From the NCBI RefSeq assembly GCF_003626645.1, contig NZ_RBAM01000006.1, positions 124,001 to 188,000 on the forward strand: a DNA stretch of 64,000 nt, read 5' to 3'. Under the pieces are notes generated by a model that did not search any database, was not told where the DNA came from, and worked only from the letters and a program-made list of their open reading frames with translations. Source of the DNA: Streptomyces klenkii (lineage in GTDB: Bacteria > Actinomycetota > Actinomycetes > Streptomycetales > Streptomycetaceae). Position numbers and translations under genes: made by a program. This document shows, one piece after another, positions 8,825 to 16,407 of the stretch; within the stretch, counting starts at the first letter, position 1, and each line of letters begins with the position of its first letter.

Positions 8825-9715
8825 ATGGCGAGGACCCAGCTCAGGGACGTCCGCAAGAAGCTGCCGCTGCGCGTGCTGTCCCCCGAGGACTGGGAGCACT
8901 GGACCACCCGCGGACACGTGGTCGTCCGGCAGGCCGTCCCCGCGGATAACGTCGAGCGGCTGACGCGGGCGCTGTGGGAGTTCGAGGACATGGCGCCCGG
9001 CGACCCCGCCACCTGGTACGCGGACCGCACGGACAACCAGCGGCTGCCGGGCCACAGCGGGCTGGTGGAGATCTACAACCACCAGGCCATGTGGGACAAC
9101 CGGCAGACGCAGCGGGTGTACGACGCGTTCGTCGACATCTGGGACACCACCGGCCTGTGGGTCGTGATCGACTTCGCCAACGTCAACCCGCCGAACCGCG
9201 GCACCCGCGCGTTCGAGGGTTTCGTCCACTGGGACGTCGACACCTCCCGGCGGCCGCTGCCCATCAGCTGCCAGGGGGTGCTCTCGCTCAGCGAGGGCAA
9301 CGAGGAGATCGGCGGCTTCCAGTGCGTGCCGGGCATCTTCGAGAAGCTGGACGCGTGGCTGGAGGAACAGCCCCCCGACCGCGACCCGATGACGCCCGAC
9401 ATCACGGGCTACGCGGTGGAGACGCTGCGCGTCGACCCCGGCGATCTGATCATCTTCAACAGCCTGCTGCCGCACGGGGTGCGCCCGAACCGCTCCGCGG
9501 ACCGGGTGCGTATGGCACAGTACATCTCCATGGCGCCCGCCCTGGAGGACGACGCCGCGCTCCGGGACAGCCGCGTACGGTTCTGGCGGGACCGCATCCC
9601 GCCGCACGAGCACGAGCACCACGGGAGCCCTCGCAAGAAGGAGCGCGAGCTGTACGGGCGCGCCGGGCTCACCCCGCTGGGCGAGCGGCTCCTGGGGCTC
9701 ACGAGTTGGTCGTGA
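8825..9715 (+). CDS. Phytanoyl-CoA dioxygenase (PhyH) family Fe(II)/2-oxoglutarate oxygenase
   Basis: The protein has 296 residues. The iron-binding facial triad can be read as H135 and D137 (FVHWDVD) with a distal H217 (LLPHGVRPN), and an Arg a few residues later (near 226-228) is placed to bind 2-oxoglutarate. By family it hydroxylates an unactivated carbon. ATG 8825 has AAGGAGC upstream. It lies 65 bp after carbamoyltransferase copy 1 and before the exporter. A hydroxylase next to a carbamoyltransferase suggests a two-step hydroxylation then O-carbamoylation. No CoA or acyl-carrier enzyme is nearby, so a peptide or amino-acid substrate is more likely than an acyl chain. Confidence 0.85.
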   Translation: MARTQLRDVRKKLPLRVLSPEDWEHWTTRGHVVVRQAVPADNVERLTRALWEFEDMAPGDPATWYADRTDNQRLPGHSGLVEIYNHQAMWDNRQTQRVYDAFVDIWDTTGLWVVIDFANVNPPNRGTRAFEGFVHWDVDTSRRPLPISCQGVLSLSEGNEEIGGFQCVPGIFEKLDAWLEEQPPDRDPMTPDITGYAVETLRVDPGDLIIFNSLLPHGVRPNRSADRVRMAQYISMAPALEDDAALRDSRVRFWRDRIPPHEHEHHGSPRKKERELYGRAGLTPLGERLLGLTSWS

Positions 9716-9770
9716 CCGTGCCGGGCGGCGGGGCGGCGGTGCGCGGCGGCCGGACGCGGAGTGAAGTCCC

Positions 9771-11084
9771 TTGACCAAGACCGGGGCACCCGCCCGAACG
9801 CCCGTGCTGGGCAGCCGTTTCCGCTGGCTGTGGTCGTCGTCCGTGGCGTCCAACGCCGGCGACGGCGTCACCCGCACCCTGCTGCCGCTGCTGGTCGTCG
9901 CGAGCCACCCGCAGCCGATGGTGGTGGCCGGGCTCACGGCGGTGAACATGCTGCCGTGGCTGCTGTTCGCGCTGCCCGCCGGGGTGCTGGCGGACCGTCA
10001 CGACCGGCGGCGGATCCTGCTGTTCAGCAACCTCACGCGGGCGGCCGCGCTGCTGGCGGCCGTCGGGGCGTTCGCCGCGGGCACGTCGCTGGCCGTGCTG
10101 TTCGTGCTCTCGTTCGTCCTCGGCATCGCCGAGACCCTGGCGGAGACGGCGGCGCCCGCGATGCTGCCCGACATCGTGGCCTCCGAGCACCTGGAGCACG
10201 CCAACGGCCGGCTCTTCGCGCCGCAGGTCATCCTCAACGAGATGGCGGGCCCGCCGCTGGCCGGCCTCCTGGTCGGCGTCGGCGCGACGCTGGCGCTGGC
10301 GACGGGCGGCGCGCTGTACGGGCTCGCCGCGGTGCTGCTGCTGGGGCTGGCCGGCGTCAAGGCGGCCCCGCGCACGGCGCCCCCGCCGGGGACGTCCGCG
10401 GCCCGGTCGCTGTGGCAGGACCTGCGCACGGGGGTCTCCTTCGTCCTCACCCGGGCGGCCCTGACCCGCACGCTGGCCGCCAGCGCGCTCTACGGCCTGG
10501 TGTACTCGGCGACGTTCTCGATGCTGGTGCTGCTGGCCTACCGCACCCTGCACCTGCACGCCACCGGCTACGGCCTGCTGCTGACCGCCGGCTCCGTCGG
10601 CTCGATCGCCGGGACGTGGCTCGCGCCCCGGCTCGCGCGGCGGCTGCCCACGCTCGTCCAGGCGCTGTGGTCGCTGATCCTGTCCGGCGCGGCCTACGTG
10701 GGGCTGGGCCTGGCGGGGCACGTGGTGGCCGCCGGCGCCGCGATCTTCTGCAACGGCGTCTTCATGATGAGCTGGAACATCCCGGTGCTGTCCCTACGCC
10801 AGCGGTTCGCACCGCCGGAGCTCCAGGGCCGCGTGATGAGCGTGTCACGCCTGTGCTCGTGGGGAACGATGCCGATCGGAGCGGCCCTCGGCGGGCTGCT
10901 CGCCCGCACCACGTCCGTCACCACCGTCTTCGTCACGTCCGGGGCCGTCCTGATCCTGGGATCCGTCGCCCTGCTCGCACCGCTGCGCCAGGACGCGCTC
11001 GCCGGCGAACAGCCGGAAGCCTCCCGCGTGCCGCGGCAGCACACCGACACCGAAAGAGGAGAGCATGACCGCGGAACTGTATGA
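9771..11084 (+). CDS. MFS exporter (12-TM, EntS/drug-efflux type)
   Basis: This 437-residue membrane protein has about 12 hydrophobic segments. It carries the MFS loop motif A as GVLADRHDRRRIL between segments 2 and 3, typical of proton-driven exporters. The most likely start is TTG 9771 with GGAG upstream; no in-frame ATG exists nearby. The C-terminal tail is hydrophilic and overlaps the next gene by 20 bases, which indicates tight coupling. As the only transporter in the cluster it is the likely export or self-resistance route for the product. Peptides are often exported by ABC systems, so use of an MFS protein hints at a small, processed product. Confidence 0.85.
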   Translation: MTKTGAPARTPVLGSRFRWLWSSSVASNAGDGVTRTLLPLLVVASHPQPMVVAGLTAVNMLPWLLFALPAGVLADRHDRRRILLFSNLTRAAALLAAVGAFAAGTSLAVLFVLSFVLGIAETLAETAAPAMLPDIVASEHLEHANGRLFAPQVILNEMAGPPLAGLLVGVGATLALATGGALYGLAAVLLLGLAGVKAAPRTAPPPGTSAARSLWQDLRTGVSFVLTRAALTRTLAASALYGLVYSATFSMLVLLAYRTLHLHATGYGLLLTAGSVGSIAGTWLAPRLARRLPTLVQALWSLILSGAAYVGLGLAGHVVAAGAAIFCNGVFMMSWNIPVLSLRQRFAPPELQGRVMSVSRLCSWGTMPIGAALGGLLARTTSVTTVFVTSGAVLILGSVALLAPLRQDALAGEQPEASRVPRQHTDTERGEHDRGTV

Positions 11085-11994
11085 CACCGTGATCGTCGGC
11101 GGCGGCCCGGCGGGCCTGGGCGCCGCGCTGTACCTGGGCCGTTCGCGCCGGCGCGTCGCGCTCGTCGACTCGGGCGACGCCCGGAACATGGCCGCGGGCG
11201 TCATGCACAACATGCTCACCAACGACGGCGTGACCATCGCGGACTTCCGCGCCCGCGCCCGCGCCGAGATCTCCCGCTACGGCGTGGAGTTCGTCGACGA
11301 CGAGGTGATCTCCGTGGCCCCCGAGGGCGACCGCCTGGTGACCGTGGCCAAGGAGTCCGGGGCGTTCAGGAGCCGCACGGTCATCTACGCGGCGGGCGTG
11401 CGCTCGAAGGTGCCCGACGTGCCGGGGCTCGCCGCGCTGTGGGGCAAGGGCGTGTTCGAGTGCCCGTACTGCCACGCGTACGAGGTGCGGGACGGGCACT
11501 TCGGCGTGTACGGCGGCGCGGTGCCCGGCGAGTGCCTCGCCGCGACCCTGACCGCGTGGACGTCCTCGCTCACCTATCTGTCGGACCGGCGGGAGCTGCC
11601 CGAGGAGGAGCAGGGGTTCCTGACCGCCTCCGGGGTGAAGATCGTGCCCGAAAAGATCGCCTCGGTGGCCGCGCACCCCGACGGCGTCGCCGTCGATCTG
11701 ACGGACGGCAGCGTGCTCACGTTCACGGCCCTCTTCCTGCACATGGACACCGAGCCGCGCGTGGAGCCGCTGCGGCCCTGGCTCCAGGCCGCCGACCTCA
11801 CGGAAGTCCAGACCGACGAGCGCGGCCGGACCTCGCTCCCCCGCCTGTACGTGGCCGGTGACCTGGGCAAGAACATGCAGCAGGCGGCCATGGCCGCGGC
11901 CAGCGGCGGGCTCGCCGCCATGGCCGTCAACGCCGACCTGATCCGCGAGGACCGGCCCGGCGCGCTCTACGACCTGCCGCCCGCCGCCCACTGA
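11065..11994 (+). CDS. Thioredoxin-reductase-like FAD oxidoreductase with CPYC pair
   Basis: The 309-residue protein has an N-terminal FAD motif (VIVGGGPAGLGAALYLGRS) and a redox pair C133-P-Y-C136 in ECPYCHAYE, the place and spacing used by the GliT/HlmI dithiol-oxidase branch and by related small flavoenzymes. A second FAD-binding stretch reads LYVAGDLGKNMQQAA. The expected NADPH-binding loop is degenerate (VYGGAVPGECLAA rather than GxGxxA/G), as in oxidases that use oxygen instead of NADPH. It starts inside the end of the exporter gene with a GAGGAGAGC site. It may form a disulfide or another oxidised sulfur linkage in the product, but the precursor shows only one cysteine, so this role is uncertain. 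Confidence 0.82.
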   Translation: MTAELYDTVIVGGGPAGLGAALYLGRSRRRVALVDSGDARNMAAGVMHNMLTNDGVTIADFRARARAEISRYGVEFVDDEVISVAPEGDRLVTVAKESGAFRSRTVIYAAGVRSKVPDVPGLAALWGKGVFECPYCHAYEVRDGHFGVYGGAVPGECLAATLTAWTSSLTYLSDRRELPEEEQGFLTASGVKIVPEKIASVAAHPDGVAVDLTDGSVLTFTALFLHMDTEPRVEPLRPWLQAADLTEVQTDERGRTSLPRLYVAGDLGKNMQQAAMAAASGGLAAMAVNADLIREDRPGALYDLPPAAH

Positions 11995-12054
11995 CGCGCC
12001 CGTCCCGGAAAAGGTCCGAGGTCGTCCCGGAAGACCCGAGGAGAGCCCTGCCCC

Positions 12055-12975
12055 ATGAAGTCCCCGCGCGCCGAACTCGTCCCCCACATGGAGCACTACA
12101 CCTTCGTCCTGGAGGACCAGCCGTACATCGGCTTCTTCCAGTACGGCAACGAGCGGACCCCGGTGTACTCCACCGACTCGTGCGGTTTCCGGGTCACCCA
12201 CACGACGGATGGCACGGCGACCGTCGCCGACGGCCGCCCGCCGGGGCCCGTGCGGCTGCTGGCCGGCAGCTCCTCCGTGTTCGGCGTGGGGGCGAGCGGC
12301 GACCACGCCACGATCGCCTCGCGCCTGGGCAGCCGGCACGCGCCCGGGCTGCCCTGGCTCACCTTCGCGGGGCAGAGCCTGAACTCGGCGCAGGAGCTGA
12401 TGCTGCTGACGCTCTTCCAGCACCTGCTGCCCGAGGTCGCGGAGATCGTCGTGTTCTCCGGCGTCAACAACCTCGTGCTCAGCCGGCTGCCGGCGGCGCA
12501 GCACGGCCGGCACGGCGCCTTCTTCGAGTGCGGCCCCGCGCCGGACGCGTCCGCGGTGCCGGCCCCGGCCGAGCGCATCGCGCACGCCACGGCGCTGACG
12601 GTGCGCCACCTCGGCGGGTGGCGGCTGCTGGCCCGGGCGCTCGGGGCGCGGCTGACGTTCGTCCTCCAGCCGCTCGCGCCCTGGGTGCGGGAGGAGCCGG
12701 CACCGCAGGAGAAGGCGCTGTTCGACGAGCTGGACGATGTCTCCAACTGGCGCCGGCTGCACAACGACATCGCCTCGATGGAGGTCGGGCGGGCCTACGC
12801 GGCCGCCCTGCGCGAGGGGTGTGCGGCGCTGGGGGTGCCCTTCGTCGACATGAACGCGGAGCTCGGCGCGGCGACCGGGCCCGGGGACTGGCTGTTCGTG
12901 GACCGGGTGCACTGCGTCGACGCCGGGTACGACGCCGTCGCCCGGGTCCTCGCCGGTCGGCTCGGCACGTCCTAG
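12055..12975 (+). CDS. SGNH/GDSL-fold hydrolase
   Basis: The protein has 306 residues. The SGNH blocks can be read as AGSSSVFGVGAS (block I Ser), FSGVNN (block III Asn) and DRVHCVDAGYD (block V Asp-x-x-His). There is no signal peptide, so it is probably cytosolic. Enzymes of this fold are esterases, acyl- or sugar-deacetylases and sometimes acyltransferases. It stands directly before the microprotein and carbamoyltransferase copy 2. I recall SGNH genes beside NodU genes and their small membrane partners in other bacteria, but could not check this. It could act on the carbamoylated or acylated product. The substrate is unknown. Confidence 0.75.
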   Translation: MKSPRAELVPHMEHYTFVLEDQPYIGFFQYGNERTPVYSTDSCGFRVTHTTDGTATVADGRPPGPVRLLAGSSSVFGVGASGDHATIASRLGSRHAPGLPWLTFAGQSLNSAQELMLLTLFQHLLPEVAEIVVFSGVNNLVLSRLPAAQHGRHGAFFECGPAPDASAVPAPAERIAHATALTVRHLGGWRLLARALGARLTFVLQPLAPWVREEPAPQEKALFDELDDVSNWRRLHNDIASMEVGRAYAAALREGCAALGVPFVDMNAELGAATGPGDWLFVDRVHCVDAGYDAVARVLAGRLGTS

Positions 12976-12994
12976 CGCGGGGAGGAGGGTTCGC

Positions 12995-13105
12995 ATGGCA
13001 CTGCTCCGCAGAGTCCTGGCACGGCTGCTGCGCCTGCGCCTGCGCCGCAAGCGGGCGCTGAAGCCGCAGCCGGCGGACGACGCGTCCATCTATCCCATGT
13101 TCTGA
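12995..13105 (+). CDS. 36-aa basic microprotein, DUF5989-like C-terminus
   Basis: ATG 12995 has a strong GGGGAGGAGG site just upstream, and the stop lies 14 bases before carbamoyltransferase copy 2. The peptide is a short hydrophobic-basic helix (MALLRRVLARLLRLRLRRKR) followed by a tail ending ASIYPMF. The tail resembles the PFIYTLF-type ending of the small DUF5989 proteins that accompany NodU-type carbamoyltransferases (saxitoxin-cluster SxtK-like position). Unlike those it has no clear membrane span. It could also be a second peptide substrate, but the absence of Cys and the high Arg content argue against that. The coding call rests on the ribosome site and position. Confidence 0.55.
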   Translation: MALLRRVLARLLRLRLRRKRALKPQPADDASIYPMF

Positions 13106-13119
13106 TCCGGGGGCGCCGC

Positions 13120-14955
13120 GTGACGCAGCTGGTTCTGGGTTTGTCGGCCTTCTATCACGACAGTGCGGCCGCGCTGGTCGCCGGCGGCGTTCCGGTCGCG
13201 GCCGCCCAGGAGGAGCGGTTCAGCCGCAGACGGCACGATCCGTCGTTCCCGCACGGGGCGGTCGGCTACTGCCTGGAGCAGGCGGGCGCGGAGCTCGGTG
13301 ACGTGTCCGCCGTCGCCTACTACGAGGATCCGGCGCTGAAGTTCCGGCGGGTGCTCGCGACGTACGCGGGGGCCGCGCCGCACGGCCTCCCGTCCTTCCT
13401 CGACGGGCTGCCGGCCTGGCTCGGCTGGAAGCGGTCCGCCACGCGGGCCGTGCGCGAGCACCTGGCCGGGGCCGGGCGGCGGGCGGCGGTGCCGGAGGTC
13501 GTGGCGCGGCGCCACCACGAGTCCCACGCCGCGTCCGCGTTCTTCGCGAGCCCCTACCCGGCGGCCGCCGTGCTGTGCGTCGACGGCGTCGGCGAGTGGG
13601 CGACGACCACGCTGTGGCAGGGCGCGGGGACCCGGCTGCGGTGCCTGGCCGAGCTGCGGTTCCCGCACTCGCTGGGGCTGCTGTACTCGGCGTTCACGTA
13701 CTTCTGCGGCTTCAAGGTCGACTCGGGCGAGTACAAGCTGATGGGGCTCGCCCCGTACGGGACGCCCCGTTTCGCACCGCTGATCAGGGAGCGGCTGATC
13801 GACGTCAAGCCGGACGGCTCGTTCCGGCTCGACCTGCGCCGGTTCGAATTCCTGCGGGGCCGGGTGATGACCGGCGCCGCCTTCGAGCAGCTCTTCGGCG
13901 GTCCGCGGCGGCAGCCGGAAGGCCCGCTGACCGAGCGGGAGTTCGATCTTGCGGCGTCCGTGCAGCAGGTGACCGAGGAGGTGATGGTCAAGCTGGCGCG
14001 CACCGCGCGGCGGCTGACCGGGGAGCCGCGGCTGTGCCTCGCCGGCGGCGTCGCCCTCAACTGCGTCGCCAACGGCCGGCTCCTGGAGGACGCGGGCCTG
14101 ACGGAGCTGTGGGTGCAGCCCGCGGCCGGGGACGCCGGGGGCGCGCTCGGGGCGGCGCTCGCCGAGGCCTGCGAGCGGGGTGCGCCGCGGGCGCACGCGG
14201 CCGCCGGGCACGACGCGATGGCGGGCGCGCTGCTGGGGCCGGAGTACACGGACGACGAGATCGGCGCGTATCTGGACGCGCAGGGCATCCCGTACGAGCG
14301 CCCGGGGTTCGAGGGCGTGGCGCGGCGGGTGGCCGCGGCGCTGGCGGGCGGGGCGATCGTGGGCTGGTTCCAGGGGCGGATGGAGTTCGGGCCGCGGGCG
14401 CTGGGGTCGCGGTCCATCCTCGCCGACCCGCGGGATCCCGGCATGCAGTCGGCGCTCAACCTGCGGACGAAGTTCCGCGAGTCGTTCCGGCCGTTCGCGC
14501 CCGCGGTGCTCGCCGAGGACGCGAAGGACTGGTTCGACCTGCGGCAGGAGAGCCCGTACATGCTGATCGTGGGCAAGGTCGCGGAGGCGCAGCGGCTGGC
14601 CGCGGACGTCCCCGGCGGGGTGGGCGGGCTCGACCTGCTGCACGTGCCCCGGTCGACGGTCCCGGCGGTGACGCACGTCGACGGCTCGGCGCGGGTGCAG
14701 ACCGTGGACGGGCGGCATCCGCGGCTGCGGCGGCTGCTGCTCGCGTTCAAGGAGCGCACCGGGTGCCCGGTGCTGGTGAACACGTCGTTCAACGTCCGCG
14801 GCGAGCCGATCGTGAACACGCCGCGGGAGGCGTACGCCTGCTTCATGCGGACCAACATCGATCTGCTGGCGCTGGGCGGCTTCCTGCTGCGCAAGCAGGG
14901 GCAGCCGCCGTGGCAGGAGGAGCGGGACTGGCGTGCCGGGATCCCGATGGACTGA
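13120..14955 (+). CDS. NodU/CmcH-family O-carbamoyltransferase, copy 2
   Basis: This 611-residue enzyme is closer to the family norm than copy 1. It starts GLSAFYHDSAAALVAGG, has RRHHESHAASAFF and VDGVGEWATTTLW in the Kae1-like half, and CLAGGVALNCVANGRL, GDAGGALGAAL and GRMEFGPRALGSRS in the YrdC-like half. It should transfer carbamoyl from carbamoyl phosphate to a hydroxyl. GTG 13120 is used. It is flanked by two very small genes that resemble the SxtJ and DUF5989 partners found beside such enzymes. Having two distinct carbamoyltransferases suggests two carbamoylated positions, or that one copy does different acyl chemistry. Confidence 0.92.
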   Translation: MTQLVLGLSAFYHDSAAALVAGGVPVAAAQEERFSRRRHDPSFPHGAVGYCLEQAGAELGDVSAVAYYEDPALKFRRVLATYAGAAPHGLPSFLDGLPAWLGWKRSATRAVREHLAGAGRRAAVPEVVARRHHESHAASAFFASPYPAAAVLCVDGVGEWATTTLWQGAGTRLRCLAELRFPHSLGLLYSAFTYFCGFKVDSGEYKLMGLAPYGTPRFAPLIRERLIDVKPDGSFRLDLRRFEFLRGRVMTGAAFEQLFGGPRRQPEGPLTEREFDLAASVQQVTEEVMVKLARTARRLTGEPRLCLAGGVALNCVANGRLLEDAGLTELWVQPAAGDAGGALGAALAEACERGAPRAHAAAGHDAMAGALLGPEYTDDEIGAYLDAQGIPYERPGFEGVARRVAAALAGGAIVGWFQGRMEFGPRALGSRSILADPRDPGMQSALNLRTKFRESFRPFAPAVLAEDAKDWFDLRQESPYMLIVGKVAEAQRLAADVPGGVGGLDLLHVPRSTVPAVTHVDGSARVQTVDGRHPRLRRLLLAFKERTGCPVLVNTSFNVRGEPIVNTPREAYACFMRTNIDLLALGGFLLRKQGQPPWQEERDWRAGIPMD

Positions 14956-14980
14956 CTGCCGGGGAAGGAGGTGTGACGCC

Positions 14981-15169
14981 GTGCGGACGATGCTGCTGAC
15001 GGCGGTGTACTACCTGGTCGTCACCCCGTGGGGGTGGTGCCGGCGCAGGGTGCGCGATCCGCTGGCGCGGCGCTGGCGGCCGCGGGCGGAGACGTACTGG
15101 CACTTCGTGCCCGGGAGCGGGGCGGGTACGGGGTCCGGCGCGGATGCGGGTGCGGCCGGGAGGCGCTGA
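14981..15169 (+). CDS. 62-aa SxtJ-like small membrane protein
   Basis: GTG 14981 is preceded by GAAGGAGG at 8-base spacing. The peptide has one hydrophobic stretch (LLTAVYYLVVTPWGWC) followed by basic text RRRVRDPLARRW and AETYWHFVPG, then a Gly-rich tail. The order YYLxxTPxG...RDPL...YW matches what I remember of the C-terminal part of SxtJ-family membrane proteins, which sit next to NodU-type carbamoyltransferases in saxitoxin and many other clusters. It lies 25 bp after carbamoyltransferase copy 2. It probably anchors or assists that enzyme; no biochemical role is known to me. A length of about half the usual SxtJ suggests a minimal version. Confidence 0.55.
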   Translation: MRTMLLTAVYYLVVTPWGWCRRRVRDPLARRWRPRAETYWHFVPGSGAGTGSGADAGAAGRR

Positions 15170-15213
15170 CGGGTTGCGGGCGGGCCGGGTGTGGCTGATG
15201 GTGGACATCAATC

Positions 15214-16317
15214 ATGACGCACGTCACCGGCCCGGACGGTCAGCCCCAGGCGCCGCGCCTGCCGCACCGCGCGCGGCTCCTCGTCATGGCGGCGTACGTC
15301 CTGCTGACCGCGGCCGTCGCGATGGACCTGGCGGAGAGCCCGGAGTGGACGGTGTCCCCCGTCCTGGCCACCGCGCCGGTGCTCGCCAGCATCGGCACGC
15401 GGCGGCCCCGGGTCCCGCTGTTCGTCGGCCTGGCCGCGCTGGTCCTCGTCGCGCCGCTGGCCCTCGCTGACAACGAGGTGCCGCTGCTCGTGCACCTGAC
15501 GTCCGCGTTCACCGTGCTGGCGATCACGTGCGTCAGCACGGCGAACGTGGTGCTCATCGCCACGCGCGAGCGGGAGCTCCTGGAGTCGCGGTCCGTGGCG
15601 GAGGCCGCGCAGCACACGCTGCTGCGGCCGCCGCCCGAACGGCTCGACGGGCTGCGGGTCGCGGTGCGGTACCTGGCGGCGGCGGCCGAGGCGCGGGTCG
15701 GCGGCGATCTGTACGAGACGCTGGTCACGCCCTTCGGGGTGCGGCTGCTCATGGGCGACGTGCGGGGCAAGGGGCTCGCCGCGATCGACACGGCGGCGGC
15801 CGTGCTGGGCACGTTCCGGGAGGCCGCGCAGGTCGAGCCGTCGCTCGCGGTGGTCGCGGGGCGGCTCGACGCGGCGATGGGGCGGCGCCGGCCGGGCGAG
15901 GAGTTCGTGACCGCGGCGCTGGTGGAGGTGTCCGGGCCGGGCAGGGCCGAACTGGTGAACTGCGGGCACCTGCCGCCCCTGCGGTGCCGGCCGGGGCGGG
16001 CCGGCGGGATGGCCGTGGACGAGGTGCCCACCCCCGAACCGCAGCCGCCGCTGGCCATCCTCAGCCTGGCCGGCGGCACGTACCGGGGACGGCCCTTCGC
16101 CTTCGAGCGGGGCGACCTCCTGCTGCTGTACACCGACGGGGTGACGGAGGCGCGGGACGCGGCGGGCCGCTTCTACCCCCTGGCGGACCGCCTCGCCACC
16201 ATGCCGGACGTGTCCCCGGCGGCCCTCCTGGACCGCATCGTCGCCGACCTCCTCACCCACGCGGGCGGCGAGCTCTCGGACGACGCGGCGCTCCTCGCGG
16301 TACGGCGCGAGCATTGA
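15214..16317 (+). CDS. Membrane-anchored SpoIIE-type PP2C phosphatase
   Basis: This 367-residue protein has about four hydrophobic segments (residues 20-115) and then a PP2C/SpoIIE catalytic domain. Metal-binding stretches are ARVGGDLYETL, LMGDVRGKGLAA and LLLYTDGVTEARD; the last Asp is in LSDDAALLAV. Such RsbU/RsbP-like proteins dephosphorylate anti-sigma-factor antagonists in Streptomyces stress signalling. It begins 44 bp after the SxtJ-like gene on the same strand. It could be read through from the cluster, but it looks like a generic signalling gene, so I place it outside the biosynthetic set. Confidence 0.88.
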   Translation: MTHVTGPDGQPQAPRLPHRARLLVMAAYVLLTAAVAMDLAESPEWTVSPVLATAPVLASIGTRRPRVPLFVGLAALVLVAPLALADNEVPLLVHLTSAFTVLAITCVSTANVVLIATRERELLESRSVAEAAQHTLLRPPPERLDGLRVAVRYLAAAAEARVGGDLYETLVTPFGVRLLMGDVRGKGLAAIDTAAAVLGTFREAAQVEPSLAVVAGRLDAAMGRRRPGEEFVTAALVEVSGPGRAELVNCGHLPPLRCRPGRAGGMAVDEVPTPEPQPPLAILSLAGGTYRGRPFAFERGDLLLLYTDGVTEARDAAGRFYPLADRLATMPDVSPAALLDRIVADLLTHAGGELSDDAALLAVRREH

Positions 16318-16371
16318 CGCACGGTGCGGGGCGGTGCGGCGCCGCGTCAACACAATGCAGTTATCTGCCTC

Positions 16372-16400
16372 TTGGCGGTTCCGCCTCCGGTGCATAGCGT
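16372..16400 (+). promoter_or_regulatory. Candidate leaderless promoter of the MBL-fold gene
   Basis: TTGGCG (16372-16377) and TAGCGT (16395-16400) are separated by 17 bp, the ideal spacing for the vegetative sigma factor. ATG 16408 lies only 7 bases after the -10 element and no ribosome-binding site is present, so the transcript probably starts at or next to the start codon. Confidence 0.6.
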
Positions 16401-16407
16401 CATTGGC

